Program-made: the position numbers and the translations under genes
Notes under the pieces: model-generated
What the model saw: the letters and a program-made list of their open reading frames with translations, nothing else
Databases searched by the model: none
Told to the model about the DNA's origin: nothing
Origin: JAJDTQ01 sp965204235
Lineage (GTDB): Bacteria > Desulfobacterota > Binatia > UBA9968 > JAJDTQ01
Assembly (NCBI GenBank): GCA_965204235.1
Contig: OZ241979.1
Location: forward strand, 186,001 to 250,000
Direction of reading: 5' to 3'
Length of the DNA stretch: 64,000 nucleotides
Part shown: positions 33,307-42,529 of the stretch, piece by piece
Layout of the letters: every line of letters starts with the position of its first letter
Numbering within the stretch: position 1 is the stretch's first letter

Positions 33307-35463
33307 GTGAAACCTTTCCCTTCTTACGGGTTCCAGCCTGAACGCCTCCCCCTGTGGTTGCTGCTGCTCGCCCTGTCCACGGTGTTCCCGTGCAGCTTCG
33401 ACAAGGGATACTTCTACCGCCCCGACGTCGATAGCTGGGATTCCGCGAAGAACCTGGCCATCGCCGAGAACCTGTCCCCCGACCACAATTTCCGGTTGTT
33501 CGTGGGGCGTCGCCAGGGATCGGGCGGCGCCCCCGCATACGAGATGTACAGCCGCTTTCCCGTCGGCGGATTCGCGCTGATCCAACTCGCCATGCTCCCC
33601 TTCGGAAACGACCTGTCCGCCAGGATCCTGGCCGCCCGCATGCTCATGCTGCTGTTGTTCAGCGCCGCTGCGCTCCTGGCCTTCCACTCCCTCGCACGGA
33701 TCACCTCCCACCGCTGGATCGCGCTGGCCGCCACCCTCGCGGCCTTTTCATCCTACTACATGCTGTTGTACGGCGACGCGGTTTCCGTCGAGATGAGCGT
33801 GGACCTGTTCGCGGTGATGCTGGTCTTCCACGGCATGGTGGTGTTCGTGCAGGAGGGGCGGTTCCGCCAGTTGCTGGCCAGGACCTGCGTCGCACTGCTG
33901 CTGGGGTGGCATGTGTATGCCTTCCTGCTGCCGTTCCTCATCCTGGGTCTAGCGTGTGAGGCGGTCCGGGCGTGGAAAGGCGGGACCGCGGTGTGGCCGC
34001 GGGTGCGCTCGGCTGCGGGGGGGGTGTTGCGCAGCCGCTACATGGCTCTGGGCATGTTCGCGCTGATCTTCGGCGCGGCCGTCCTGAGTTTCAACTTCGC
34101 CAACGAATACGCCGCGTTCGGAGGCGAGATCGCGGTGACTGAACTGCCGTCAGTCCGGTCCATGCTTCTGCGGACCGGACTGGACCAGGGGATGGACAGC
34201 GCGTTCGACCGTACGGGTTGGCTGCACTTCCTGCGACAGCAGTTCTCTCGTGTCTGCGTGGCGTCCGTTCCATTCGTGCTGACCGACTGGGGAGCCGAGT
34301 TGCGGGGGTGGTTTCCCTCCGTTGACTTTTGGGCGCCGGGCCTTTCGGGGCCGAAGTTGTCGCTTTACCTCCTGGCTTTGCTGATGGTCATGGTCGCATC
34401 CGCGACCGTGGTTCGGCTTGCGAGGCGGCTGTTGGCATGGCGGCACCGCATGCTGCTGGCCACCCTTGCCCTGTCCGGGTTCTTCTGGGCCCTGCCCATG
34501 CGCCACAGTGCTGCAAACTTCAACCACGACTTCGAGGCCCTGTTCTACGTGGGCGTCCCGCTGGTGTTCTACTCGCTGCTCCTGCTGTACGTCCACAAGC
34601 GCTGGGGGCGTGGTCCGGTGGTCGGCCTTGCCGTCGCGGCGCTGCTCGCCTTCGTCGTCTCCGCCTTCCAGATGGATCGACGATGGCGCCCGGGTGGCGA
34701 ACTCCAACAGGCGATCCTGGCCGAACTCGGGAGCATCCGCGAAACCACGCGGGGAAAGGTGGTCCTGATCCTTGCATCCGTCGAGCCGGAATGGTCCTGG
34801 CAGGTCATGCAGAGGGGGTACGAACGGAGATACTATCTCGCCGGAAGCATCCTGTCGCACTCCCTCCACACGGAACAGGCCAGGAGACACTATCCCGCCG
34901 GAAGCGCCTTGACGCACTTCCCGGACATGGAAGCCGCAGCCCGCGCCGCAGACTTCCTCCTTACCCGGGACCGTGTGGAGAGCGACGCCCTGCTCACACC
35001 CGGGAACGAACGGGTGTTCCTGTATGATTCCGCGGGCATGGACGACTTGGTGGAGTTGTACCGGGCCACGTACCAACGGGTGGTGGCCGGAGAGCCTGCG
35101 GCGCGTTCCGACTTCGACGTCTATCTCGGTGACGGCGCGCTGTTCCACGTCAGGGATCCCTGCGTCCGGGAAGACCTGGGATACCGGGTCTTCGTGGAGG
35201 TGGTCCCGGAAGACCCGAAGGACCTGCCCGGATGGCGCAGGCGGCCCGGCAAAGATTGGCTTGTCCTCCCCTTTCAACACCTTGGCGTGTTGTTCGAGGG
35301 GAAGTGCATGGCGATCCTTCCACTCCCCGATTATCCCATCTCCAGCATCTCCTGGACGGGACAGCGGCGACACCCGCACCCCCGCTGGAAGGCCCCCCCC
35401 AACTGGAAAGCAAGGATACCGGCGACCGTGGAACGGCGCCGTCCTGCGCCATCGAGCCCTTGA
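33307..35463 (+). CDS. GT-C-type membrane glycosyltransferase-like protein, paralogue 2
   Basis: 718 residues from a GTG. The N-terminal 200 residues match paralogue 1 except for single changes (L-A-I-L-P to L-A-M-L-P). Divergence begins in the membrane region after F-L-L-P-F-L-I-L-G and is high in the loop after R-T-G-L-D (Q-G-M-D-S-A-F-D-R-T against E-E-R-N-T-F-F-D-R-V), then returns to near identity through F-V-L-T-D-W-G-A-E-L-R-G-W-F. The C-terminal two-cysteine module is intact (D-P-C-V-R-E-D, G-K-C-M-A). Follows paralogue 1 by 80 bases in the same direction; likely co-transcribed or separately driven from its own duplicated leader. Confidence 0.7.
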   Translation: MKPFPSYGFQPERLPLWLLLLALSTVFPCSFDKGYFYRPDVDSWDSAKNLAIAENLSPDHNFRLFVGRRQGSGGAPAYEMYSRFPVGGFALIQLAMLPFGNDLSARILAARMLMLLLFSAAALLAFHSLARITSHRWIALAATLAAFSSYYMLLYGDAVSVEMSVDLFAVMLVFHGMVVFVQEGRFRQLLARTCVALLLGWHVYAFLLPFLILGLACEAVRAWKGGTAVWPRVRSAAGGVLRSRYMALGMFALIFGAAVLSFNFANEYAAFGGEIAVTELPSVRSMLLRTGLDQGMDSAFDRTGWLHFLRQQFSRVCVASVPFVLTDWGAELRGWFPSVDFWAPGLSGPKLSLYLLALLMVMVASATVVRLARRLLAWRHRMLLATLALSGFFWALPMRHSAANFNHDFEALFYVGVPLVFYSLLLLYVHKRWGRGPVVGLAVAALLAFVVSAFQMDRRWRPGGELQQAILAELGSIRETTRGKVVLILASVEPEWSWQVMQRGYERRYYLAGSILSHSLHTEQARRHYPAGSALTHFPDMEAAARAADFLLTRDRVESDALLTPGNERVFLYDSAGMDDLVELYRATYQRVVAGEPAARSDFDVYLGDGALFHVRDPCVREDLGYRVFVEVVPEDPKDLPGWRRRPGKDWLVLPFQHLGVLFEGKCMAILPLPDYPISSISWTGQRRHPHPRWKAPPNWKARIPATVERRRPAPSSP

Positions 35464-35487
35464 ACACACCTGCCTTGCACCGATTGA

Positions 35488-35516
35488 CCCCGCCCGCCGC
35501 GGATCAGGGGCGGGCG
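35488..35516 (+). terminator. Weak GC hairpin after the first array pair
   Basis: CGCCCG (35491-35496) can pair with CGGGCG (35511-35516), extendable by flanking C/G runs. No T-run. It lies 25 bases after the stop of paralogue 2 and could separate the array from the fumarase genes. The rest of this 181-base gap shows nothing else. Confidence 0.25.
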
Positions 35517-35644
35517 CTCCGGTGTTCGACAGGACGACTCTGTGGTATTGGTATAGGAGGGTGGGTGAGTGGCTGGGAGGGCAGGCGTTCCCCGGGCGGG
35601 GAAGACCCCGAAAGGCGAAACGGTTGGAAGGAAGGGCCGGAACC

Positions 35645-36571
35645 ATGCTGAGCCAGGAAGCAATCGCGCGTACGGTTGCCGCGTCATGGAAGACCAACCA
35701 GTATGACCTGCCTGAAGACTTCAAGTCCTCCTTGAAGGAACGGTATCGCAGGGAGACCAGCGAGTTGGGCAAGGCCCACCTCAAGGCGAACCTGGACGCA
35801 GTGGCCGCCGCCTCGGCCCGGAGCCTGCCTTTCTGCGCCGATACCGGGCTGCTGACCTATTACGTGGCCCTGGGGACCGGGGTCATCCCCCGGATGGAAG
35901 GCGGCTACCGCGCCCTGGAGGAGACCCTGCGCAAGGTGAGCGCCGAGGTCACGTCGGAGATCCCGCTGCGCCCCAACGCGGTCCATCCCCTTACGCGCCA
36001 CAACCCCAACACCAACCGGGGTCCGGGATGCCCGGACATCAAGGTCCGGGTGGTGCCGGACGCGGACTTCCTGGAGGTCACCAACGTGGCCGTGGGGGGC
36101 GGACCCGAGCTGGTCGGCAGCAGGTTCACGGTGCTGCCGCCCACCGCGGGCGAGAAGGGCGTACGGAAGTTCGTCGTGGAGTCCACCATCCACCTGGTCC
36201 GCCTCGGCGCCACCTGCTCCCCCAACCTGGTGGGCGTGGGCCTGGGCGGCGCCTTCGAGACCTGCGCCCGCATGGCCAAGGAGGCCGCCATCCTGCGGCC
36301 CGTGGGCGACCGCAACCCGGACCCGGAACTGGCCCGGCTGGAGGACCGGCTCATGGACGACGTCTCCAGGCTCCGGTTGGGCCCCATGGGCATGGGCGGG
36401 GCCACCTCGGCCTTCGACGTCCACGTGGAGATGGCGTTCTGCCACATGGCGACCCTGCCCGTGGCGGTGTACCTCCAGTGCGCCGCCATGCGCCGGACCA
36501 CGGTACGGATGTACGCCGACGGCCGGGTCGAGAGCCGCCCGCGGTCGAGCTGGATGGAGCGGGAGACCTGA
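35645..36571 (+). CDS. Class I fumarate hydratase-type alpha subunit
   Basis: 308 residues. Matches the N-terminal half of FumA/TtdA: an F-C-A-D-T-G-L-L substrate/Fe-S strand near residue 55, R-P-N-A-V-H-P-L-T and N-T-N-R-G-P-G-C-P-D-I near 105-120, and G-A-T-C-S-P-N-L-V-G-V-G-L-G-G. The three cysteines expected to hold the 4Fe-4S cluster are visible (A-C/F-C, G-C-P and T-C-S regions). With the beta subunit it would add water to fumarate or a related unsaturated diacid (tartrate dehydratase is the close alternative). An AAGGAAGGG RBS precedes the ATG. Two bases from the beta gene. Confidence 0.87.
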   Translation: MLSQEAIARTVAASWKTNQYDLPEDFKSSLKERYRRETSELGKAHLKANLDAVAAASARSLPFCADTGLLTYYVALGTGVIPRMEGGYRALEETLRKVSAEVTSEIPLRPNAVHPLTRHNPNTNRGPGCPDIKVRVVPDADFLEVTNVAVGGGPELVGSRFTVLPPTAGEKGVRKFVVESTIHLVRLGATCSPNLVGVGLGGAFETCARMAKEAAILRPVGDRNPDPELARLEDRLMDDVSRLRLGPMGMGGATSAFDVHVEMAFCHMATLPVAVYLQCAAMRRTTVRMYADGRVESRPRSSWMERET

Positions 36572-36572
36572 C

Positions 36573-37184
36573 GTGAGGACGGTCCACCTGGAGAGCCCGA
36601 TGCGCGAGGAAACCCTGCGGGACCTGGACGCCGGGGACTCGGTGACCCTCAGCGGACCCCTGTTCACCTGCCGGTCGCTGACCTACGACCGCCTGCTGGA
36701 CCCCGAGGGAGGGGAGGGGGTCCGAAGACGCCTGAAGGAGCTCGGGGCCGAGACCGTGTTCCACAGCGGGCCGCTGGTCAGGGAGGGGCCCGGCCACGCG
36801 GAGATGATCGCCATGGTGCCCATGCCGAGCTGGCTCGCGGGGCGCGAGAAGATCGAGAAAGCGGTGGAGGTTCTGGGTCTCAAGGTCGTAATCGGCAAGG
36901 GAATGGTCGAAGGATTGGAAGGCTTCTGCAAGCGGGTCGGTTGCGTCCACCTGGTGTGCGCCGGCAACTACAACGAGTACGCCTCGCGCGTGGTCCGGGT
37001 GGTCGAATGCCGCTGGCCCGAGCTCGGCCGGCCCGAGGCCATGTGGATCGTGGAGGCGGAGGGGCTCGGGCCGTTCATCGTGGACGCGGACGCCAAGGGA
37101 AAGAGCCTCTACCGGGCCATCGACAGCGGTTTCCGGTCCGACGCCGCGGCCCTGCTGGAGGAACTCGGCATCGAGCTGGACTGA
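36573..37184 (+). CDS. Class I fumarate hydratase-type beta subunit
   Basis: 203 residues from a GTG one base after the alpha stop. Opens with R-D-L-D-A-G-D-S-V-T-L-S-G-P-L, the expected beta-domain start, and holds the V-I-G-K-G-M motif near residue 110. These features match TtdB/FumA C-terminal domains. Completes a heteromeric hydratase with the upstream gene. The split-gene form and unknown preference (fumarate, tartrate or mesaconate) leave the exact substrate open. Confidence 0.87.
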   Translation: MRTVHLESPMREETLRDLDAGDSVTLSGPLFTCRSLTYDRLLDPEGGEGVRRRLKELGAETVFHSGPLVREGPGHAEMIAMVPMPSWLAGREKIEKAVEVLGLKVVIGKGMVEGLEGFCKRVGCVHLVCAGNYNEYASRVVRVVECRWPELGRPEAMWIVEAEGLGPFIVDADAKGKSLYRAIDSGFRSDAAALLEELGIELD

Positions 37185-37236
37185 CCCGCAGGACGGCTGC
37201 CCCGCCTCACGGACCTTTCACGGACCTCTCGAACGC

Positions 37237-40200
37237 ATGAAACCCACCGTCCGAACCGCGCTCCATGCCGCGGGGGCCGTGCTCGGCATCCTCGGCGTGG
37301 TGCTGGCCGTGCTCGTCTGGCGGCTGTCGAGTGGGCCCATCTCCCTGGACTTCCTGTCGCCCTACGTCAAGGAAGCGCTCCACGGAGACGGTTCGCCCTA
37401 CCGCATCGACTTCGACCACACCGTCCTGACCTGGGGCGGCTGGCGCCGGGCGCTGGACGTCCGGATAACCGGCGTGCGCATCGCCGAGGCCGACGGCCGG
37501 ACCCTGGTGCAGGCGCCGCAGGTGTCCCTGGGGCTGAACCAGGCCGCCTTGCTGCGCGGGGTCATCGCGCTGTCGTCCATCGAACTGATCGGGCCGCAGG
37601 TGAAACTCCTCCGCCGCAGGGAAGGGGGGTTGGGCCTGGCCGGAGCGGGCGGCTCGGAGGCCGACGCCCCGGGCGCTTTGGCGGCCCACCTGCTCGCCCC
37701 GCCCCGCGAGGACTCGCTGCTGGCCCGGCTCGAGCGCGTGGGCGTTGCGGACGCCCGCCTCACCCTGGAGGACGAGTCCACCGGCCGGACCTTGACCATG
37801 CGCGAGGTCGGCCTCGTCCTCGCCGCGGACGGACTCGAAGTCAGGATCAACGGTACGTTGTCGTTGGGCGCGCCCGACGGCGCCCGTGTCGGGTTCCTGG
37901 TGCTCCACCACCGGAACGACGGGCGCAGCGACGTGCTGGTCACCTTCTCCCGGCTGAACCCGGCAAGCCTTGCCGCGTTCGTCCACGGGAGCGAGGAGAC
38001 CCTGTCCGGGGTCTGGGCGCCGCTCTCGGGCAAGGCGTCGTTCGGTTTGACCCCGGCCGGCGCGGTGGAGGAGGTCGATTTCGAGATCACGGGCGGGGCG
38101 GGCGGCATCGAACTGCCCAAGGTCCTCCCGGCGCCGGTGCCGGTGCAGCGGCTCGCAGCCGTCGGGACCGTGGACGCCGGTCTCTCCCGGCTCAGGTTCG
38201 AGTCCTTCTCGATCGACACCCCCGGACCGAGGTTCCTGTTCAACGGCGTGGTCCGGCGGAACGCGGCCGGCGTCGGCGTCGAGGGGCGCTTCCAGGCCAT
38301 CGACCTCCGGTTGGACGAGCTTTCCGGCTACTGGCCGGAAGACGCCGTCAGCCGCGGCGGTCGGCGTTGGATCCTCGGCAACGTCGATGCCGGCGTGGTC
38401 ACTCGCCTGGACGCCACCCTGGCCATCGAGCCGGGGGCCTTCGGGGACCGCGGGCTCGGGGCCGCGGCGGTCTCCGGTACGCTTGCGTTCGAGGACGCCC
38501 GCGTCCACTACCTCCGTCCCATGCCGCCTGTGGAAGGGGTGGACGGGGTGGGGAGCTTCACCGCGGAGTCCCTGGAACTGGAGCTGAGCGGCGCCCGGCT
38601 GTCCGGGGTCGCGGCGCCGCGCGCCACCGCACGGTTGAGCGGCTTCCTCGGCGGGCGGCCCCGCCTGCGGGTGGCGGTGGAGGCAGAGGGACCGGCGTCG
38701 GACGTATTCGCCCTGCTGGACCATCCGCGCCTGGCGCTGGTGAGCGGGGCAGGGCTGCGGCCGGAGCGGGTCGGGGGCAGGGTGCGCGGTGATTTCACCG
38801 TCGATCTGCCGTTGCTCGCGGCCGAGGAGATGCAGGTGACCGCCGCGGCCCGGGTGGAGGACGGCCGGATGACCCTGTACGACGGACGGTTCGACGTGAC
38901 CCGGGCAGCGCTGCGCCTGGACGCGGGTCCCGAGGGCATGGACGTCCATGGAACGGTTCGGGTCCAGGACGTGCCTGCGACCGTCGGGTGGCGGGAGAAC
39001 TTCGGCGGCGACGCGCCGTTTGCGCGGCGTTACCACCTGTCCGCGACCCTTGCGCCCGAGGGGCAGGCGGCCTTCGGAATCGATCCGGCGCCCTACGTAC
39101 AGGGGGCGCTCGGGGTCCAGGCGGTCTTCACGGACCCGGGGCAGGGACCGCTCCGCGCAGGGATCGAGATCGACGCGAAAGAGGCCAGGCTGGAGGTCCC
39201 GGAGATCGGCTGGGTCAAACCCGAAGGCGAGGCCGGGAGGGTGAGCCTCCGGGCCGAGTTCCCCGCGGGCGGCGGCGTCGAACTGGCGGCCATCGACGTC
39301 CGGACCGGGAGTTTGAGCGGCTTGGGACGAGCGACTCTGGGCCCCGGCCTGGACTCCCTCCGGGACCTCACCATCGAGCGCGTCCGGTACGGCCGGAACG
39401 ACGTCTCCGGGCGCATCGAGCGGGTTGACTCCGCGGGTTGGCGCGTCTCGGTCACCGGCGCGAGCCTCGACGCCAGACCGTACCTGAAGGGCCTCATGGA
39501 CGGGGAGGAGGCCGCGGAATCGACTCCGTTGACCCTGGACCTGGAGGTCGGGCTCCTGGTCACCGCGGAAGACCAGCAACTGACCGACGCCCGCGGGAGT
39601 TTCGTCACCGGCTCCGCGGGCCGCGGCGCCGGGTTCCTCCAAGGGAAGCTCCCCACCGGGAGGGCCGTGCGCCTGACCCTGGACCCCCTGGGCGCCAAGC
39701 GCCGGTTGATCGTGCGGTCCGACGACGCGGGCGCGGTGGCGCGCGCCTTCGACCTCTACGGAAACGCCGTCGGCGGCCGCCTGCTGATGGATGCGGTGGT
39801 GCACGACGACCTGCCGGACCGCCCCGTCACCGGCACGGTGACCGTTCGCGACTACCGGGTGGTCAACGCGCCGACGTTGGCCGAGATCCTCTCCGTCGCA
39901 TCCCTGACCGGCGTCCTCGACCTGCTGCGCAGCGACGGCATCGCCTTCTCCACCTTCACCCTGCCGTTCTCCGTCGAGGGCGGCGTCCTCGCGGTGGATG
40001 ACGCCAAGGCCGCGGGCGCGGCCCTGGGCATCAACGCCGAGGGGACGGTGGACCTGGAGACCGACGAGGTGCGCATCCGGGGCACCATCGTTCCGGCCTA
40101 TGCGATCAACAGCATCGTCGGCAACATCCCGCTGCTGGGGGACCTGCTGCAGGTGGGCCGGGGAGAGGGGCTGTTCGCCGCCACCTACCGGGTCACCGGC

Positions 40201-40314
40201 TCCATGGAGCGGCCCTCGGTGGCCATCAACCCGCTGTCCTCCCTGGCGCCTGCGTTCGTGCGCAAGCTGTTCTCGTCCCCCGGGAAGGACGACGGGAGCG
40301 CCGGAGGGGAATAG
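37237..40314 (+). CDS. AsmA/YhdP-like envelope protein
   Basis: 1025 residues. One N-terminal TM anchor (residues 8-28), then a very long beta-rich periplasmic region with repeated amphipathic strands, typical of AsmA-like bridge proteins that carry phospholipid between membranes. The C-terminal 200 residues contain the family block P-T-L-A-E-I-L-S-V-A-S-L-T-G-V-L and V-G-N-I-P-L-L-G-D-L-L. Starts 52 bases after the fumarase beta stop. Its TAG ends six bases before mobile element B. Strong evidence for a Gram-negative envelope. Confidence 0.85.
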   Translation: MKPTVRTALHAAGAVLGILGVVLAVLVWRLSSGPISLDFLSPYVKEALHGDGSPYRIDFDHTVLTWGGWRRALDVRITGVRIAEADGRTLVQAPQVSLGLNQAALLRGVIALSSIELIGPQVKLLRRREGGLGLAGAGGSEADAPGALAAHLLAPPREDSLLARLERVGVADARLTLEDESTGRTLTMREVGLVLAADGLEVRINGTLSLGAPDGARVGFLVLHHRNDGRSDVLVTFSRLNPASLAAFVHGSEETLSGVWAPLSGKASFGLTPAGAVEEVDFEITGGAGGIELPKVLPAPVPVQRLAAVGTVDAGLSRLRFESFSIDTPGPRFLFNGVVRRNAAGVGVEGRFQAIDLRLDELSGYWPEDAVSRGGRRWILGNVDAGVVTRLDATLAIEPGAFGDRGLGAAAVSGTLAFEDARVHYLRPMPPVEGVDGVGSFTAESLELELSGARLSGVAAPRATARLSGFLGGRPRLRVAVEAEGPASDVFALLDHPRLALVSGAGLRPERVGGRVRGDFTVDLPLLAAEEMQVTAAARVEDGRMTLYDGRFDVTRAALRLDAGPEGMDVHGTVRVQDVPATVGWRENFGGDAPFARRYHLSATLAPEGQAAFGIDPAPYVQGALGVQAVFTDPGQGPLRAGIEIDAKEARLEVPEIGWVKPEGEAGRVSLRAEFPAGGGVELAAIDVRTGSLSGLGRATLGPGLDSLRDLTIERVRYGRNDVSGRIERVDSAGWRVSVTGASLDARPYLKGLMDGEEAAESTPLTLDLEVGLLVTAEDQQLTDARGSFVTGSAGRGAGFLQGKLPTGRAVRLTLDPLGAKRRLIVRSDDAGAVARAFDLYGNAVGGRLLMDAVVHDDLPDRPVTGTVTVRDYRVVNAPTLAEILSVASLTGVLDLLRSDGIAFSTFTLPFSVEGGVLAVDDAKAAGAALGINAEGTVDLETDEVRIRGTIVPAYAINSIVGNIPLLGDLLQVGRGEGLFAATYRVTGSMERPSVAINPLSSLAPAFVRKLFSSPGKDDGSAGGE

Positions 40315-40319
40315 GCCGC

Positions 40320-40815
40320 TAGTGTGCTGTCCCGGAAATAAGAGAAAATGACCTCCAGTGGACGAAATGGGGGCATGGCTGGACTCCTTCCGGGCTCTTC
40401 AGGCTTTCGTGTGGGCGGGGTGCACGGGTGTACGTGCAAGCAGGGTGTCAGGGGTGAGCGTACCCTCCCCCCTTGAGGGGGAGGGACAGGGAGGGGGGTA
40501 CGGCGGGGTTGCGGGGAGGAGTCCTCTACACGGACCGGCCAACCCGTTTCAGCCGTCTGTGCGTTGGGGCTGGCGCCCATGGGTCCGGTGGCGCGGAGAC
40601 CCCCCTCCCTAACCCTCCCCCTCAAGGGGGGAGGGGATCGGAGTTCTCCGCTGTGAGGGGATCGGAGTTCCCTGCAATACCGAACCGGGGGCAGTATGGT
40701 GGAAATCGGACTTCCTCGCATGGGAGGGAGTGTGATAACCCACACGAAATCCTGAAGCACCTCCTTTCGCAGCTTCAGCCATGATTATGCCGCTCATCTG
40801 TGGGACAGCACTCTA
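40320..40815 (-). mobile_element. 496-bp MITE-like element, copy B (inverted)
   Basis: The same length and sequence as copy A, in opposite orientation, with TA at both ends (TAGTGTGCTGTCCC at the left; complement TAGAGTGCTGTCCC at the right). The pre-insertion site reconstructs as GCCGCTAGAACCCC, a CTAG. Its right-end TA forms part of the TAG stop of the cysteine-hydrolase gene. Together with copy A it encloses about 25 kb as inverted repeats. Confidence 0.85.
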
Positions 40816-41469
40816 GAACCCCGGCGCCGCCTTCTTCCGGCGCTCCAGCCCCCGCCACGTCTCCATGACCTCCCCGGAGGACGCCACCAAGCCGAAGTGG
40901 CGGCGCGTGTTCTCGAGGGTGGCTTCGTGGAGCACGGGGTCGGAAGTGGCCATGCAGTCGTCCACCATGGTCACGTAGTAGTCCATCATGAAGGCGTCCC
41001 GGGCGGTGCTTTCCACGCACACGTTGGTGGCCACGCCGGTCATGAGCACGCTCTCGACCCCCTTGGCCTTGAGCATGGTGTCGAGGTCGGTGTTGATGAA
41101 GGCGCTGTAGCGGTGCTTGACCACCACGCGTTCATCCGCCCGGGGCTCGATGCCCTGGAAGAAATCGGCGCCCCAGGACCCTTCACGGCAGGTGTCCAAG
41201 TCGATGCCGCTGGGCTTGCGGTAGAGCCAGGACGGGGTGTCGGTCCACTCGCTGTGGATGGTCTGGATGTAGATGACGGGCAGGCCGACTTCCCGCGCTT
41301 CGTCGATGAGCCCGAGCAGCCGGGGGACCATCGCGAGCCCCGGAGCGACGTCCGCGCCGCGTTTGGCCAAGGCCCCCTCCGGACTACAGAAGTCGTTCTG
41401 CACGTCCACCACGATGAGCGACGCCAGGGAAGGGTCGCAACGTTCCTCGAGACTCTTCAATACACGCAT
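40813..41469 (-). CDS. Isochorismatase-like cysteine hydrolase
   Basis: 218 residues. The catalytic triad of the family is visible: Asp in I-V-V-D-V-Q-N-D-F, Lys in R-V-V-V-K-H-R-Y-S-A-F and Cys in G-V-A-T-N-V-C-V-E-S-T-A-R. The cis-peptide strand M-T-G-V-A-T-N is intact. Could act on amides such as N-carbamoyl or ureido compounds rather than isochorismate; no siderophore genes are nearby. An AAGGAGG RBS five bases before the ATG at 41469 selects this start over one at 41520. The stop lies on the element B boundary. Confidence 0.9.
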   Translation of the reverse strand: MRVLKSLEERCDPSLASLIVVDVQNDFCSPEGALAKRGADVAPGLAMVPRLLGLIDEAREVGLPVIYIQTIHSEWTDTPSWLYRKPSGIDLDTCREGSWGADFFQGIEPRADERVVVKHRYSAFINTDLDTMLKAKGVESVLMTGVATNVCVESTARDAFMMDYYVTMVDDCMATSDPVLHEATLENTRRHFGLVASSGEVMETWRGLERRKKAAPGF

Positions 41470-41593
41470 CCTTGCCTCCTTCGTCCGCTTCGAAATGCGG
41501 ACGCTCCCATCATCCGTCAACGGCGCTCATCCCGTCAACCTCTCGTATCATGTTTGCCGTGAACGTTCGCCCTGCTACACTGGCGAGATGCAC

Positions 41594-41689
41594 GAATTGC
41601 CCCCGTTCGTCCTGAGCGTAGCGAAGTCGAAGGACGCGCTTTTTTTCATGGGGAGAGGCGCCTCGAGCCGGAATGGATCAGAGGTTCCG
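41594..41689 (-). repeat. Dispersed REP-like repeat, copy 6 (long form)
   Basis: Core 41601-41643 (one CTTCGC module shorter than other copies). On the 3' side it continues as the complement of GGAACCTCTGATC plus GGCGCC-rich sequence also seen in copy 2. It occupies most of the gap between the divergent hydrolase and GST genes. Confidence 0.8.
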
Positions 41690-41707
41690 AAAAGGGAAGG
41701 AGGCATC

Positions 41708-42331
41708 ATGATCGATCTGTACACCTGGAGGACTCCCAACGGTCGGAAGGTTTCCATCATGCTGGAGGAGGTGGATCTGCCCTACGCCGCCCATCCCATC
41801 GACATCGGCAAGGACGAGCAGTTCGCGCCCGACTTCCTCGCCATCAGCCCCAACAACAAGATACCGGCCATCGTGGACCGTGACGGACCCGGCGGCAGCC
41901 CCTACAGCGTGTTCGAGTCCGGGGCCATCCTGCTGTACCTGTCGGAGAAGGCCGGCGGCCGGTTCCTGCCCCGGGACGCCCGGCCGCGCTACGACGTCAT
42001 GCAGTGGCTGATGTTCCAGATGGGCGGCGTGGGACCCATGTTCGGTCAGGCCCACCACTTCATTCGCGCGAGGGAGGCGGTGCCCTACGCCATCGAGCGA
42101 TACAGGAACGAAGCCAAACGCCTCTACGGGGTGATGGAGAAGCGCCTGTCCGCGCACGAGTACCTGGCCGGCGAATACTCGGTGGCGGACATCGCCACCT
42201 ACCCCTGGGTGGGCCGGCACGAGATGCACCAGGTGGACCTGGCCGACTTCCCGCAGGTGAAGCGGTGGTTCGACGCCATCAGCGCCCGGCCTGCGGTGCA
42301 GCGCGGCATGAAGGTGCCGGCCGACGCGTGA
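41708..42331 (+). CDS. Glutathione S-transferase (YghU/YfcG-like)
   Basis: 207 residues. Opens M-I-D-L-Y-T-W-R-T-P-N-G-R-K-V-S-I-M-L-E-E, which matches nu-class disulfide-reductase GSTs (the T-P-N-G-x-K-V motif), followed by I-S-P-N-N-K-I-P-A-I-V-D (cis-Pro) and F-E-S-G-A-I-L-L-Y-L. C-terminal Y-S-V-A-D-I-A-T-Y-P-W is the expected N-capping region. Likely a glutathione-dependent disulfide or peroxide reductase. A GGGAAGGAGG RBS lies seven bases upstream of the ATG. Confidence 0.9.
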   Translation: MIDLYTWRTPNGRKVSIMLEEVDLPYAAHPIDIGKDEQFAPDFLAISPNNKIPAIVDRDGPGGSPYSVFESGAILLYLSEKAGGRFLPRDARPRYDVMQWLMFQMGGVGPMFGQAHHFIRAREAVPYAIERYRNEAKRLYGVMEKRLSAHEYLAGEYSVADIATYPWVGRHEMHQVDLADFPQVKRWFDAISARPAVQRGMKVPADA

Positions 42332-42455
42332 CCTCTGCGGACGCGGGCGGTTCCGGCGCCGTTTGACAAGCCGCTTCCGGTCGTGCCAGAAAGCTCCCAC
42401 GCGGCTTCCTCGCAGGTCCATGCGCGGACGGGAACGCCGCGGGACTTTCCGATAC

Positions 42456-42529
42456 GCCCCCGTAGCTCAGCAGGATAGAGCACAGGATTCCTAATCCTGG
42501 TGTCGTGAGTTCGAGTCTCGCCGGGGGCA
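42456..42529 (+). tRNA. tRNA-Arg (CCT anticodon)
   Basis: 74 nt, full cloverleaf by eye: acceptor GCCCCCG/CGGGGGC, D-arm GCTC...GAGC, anticodon stem CAGGA/TCCTG enclosing TTCCTAA with CCT at 34-36, T-arm GTGAG-TTCGAGT-CTCGC, discriminator A. CCA is not encoded. A TTGACA lies about 90 bases upstream with a poor -10. Its 3' half is overlapped on the opposite strand by the hydrolase reading frame. Confidence 0.95.
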
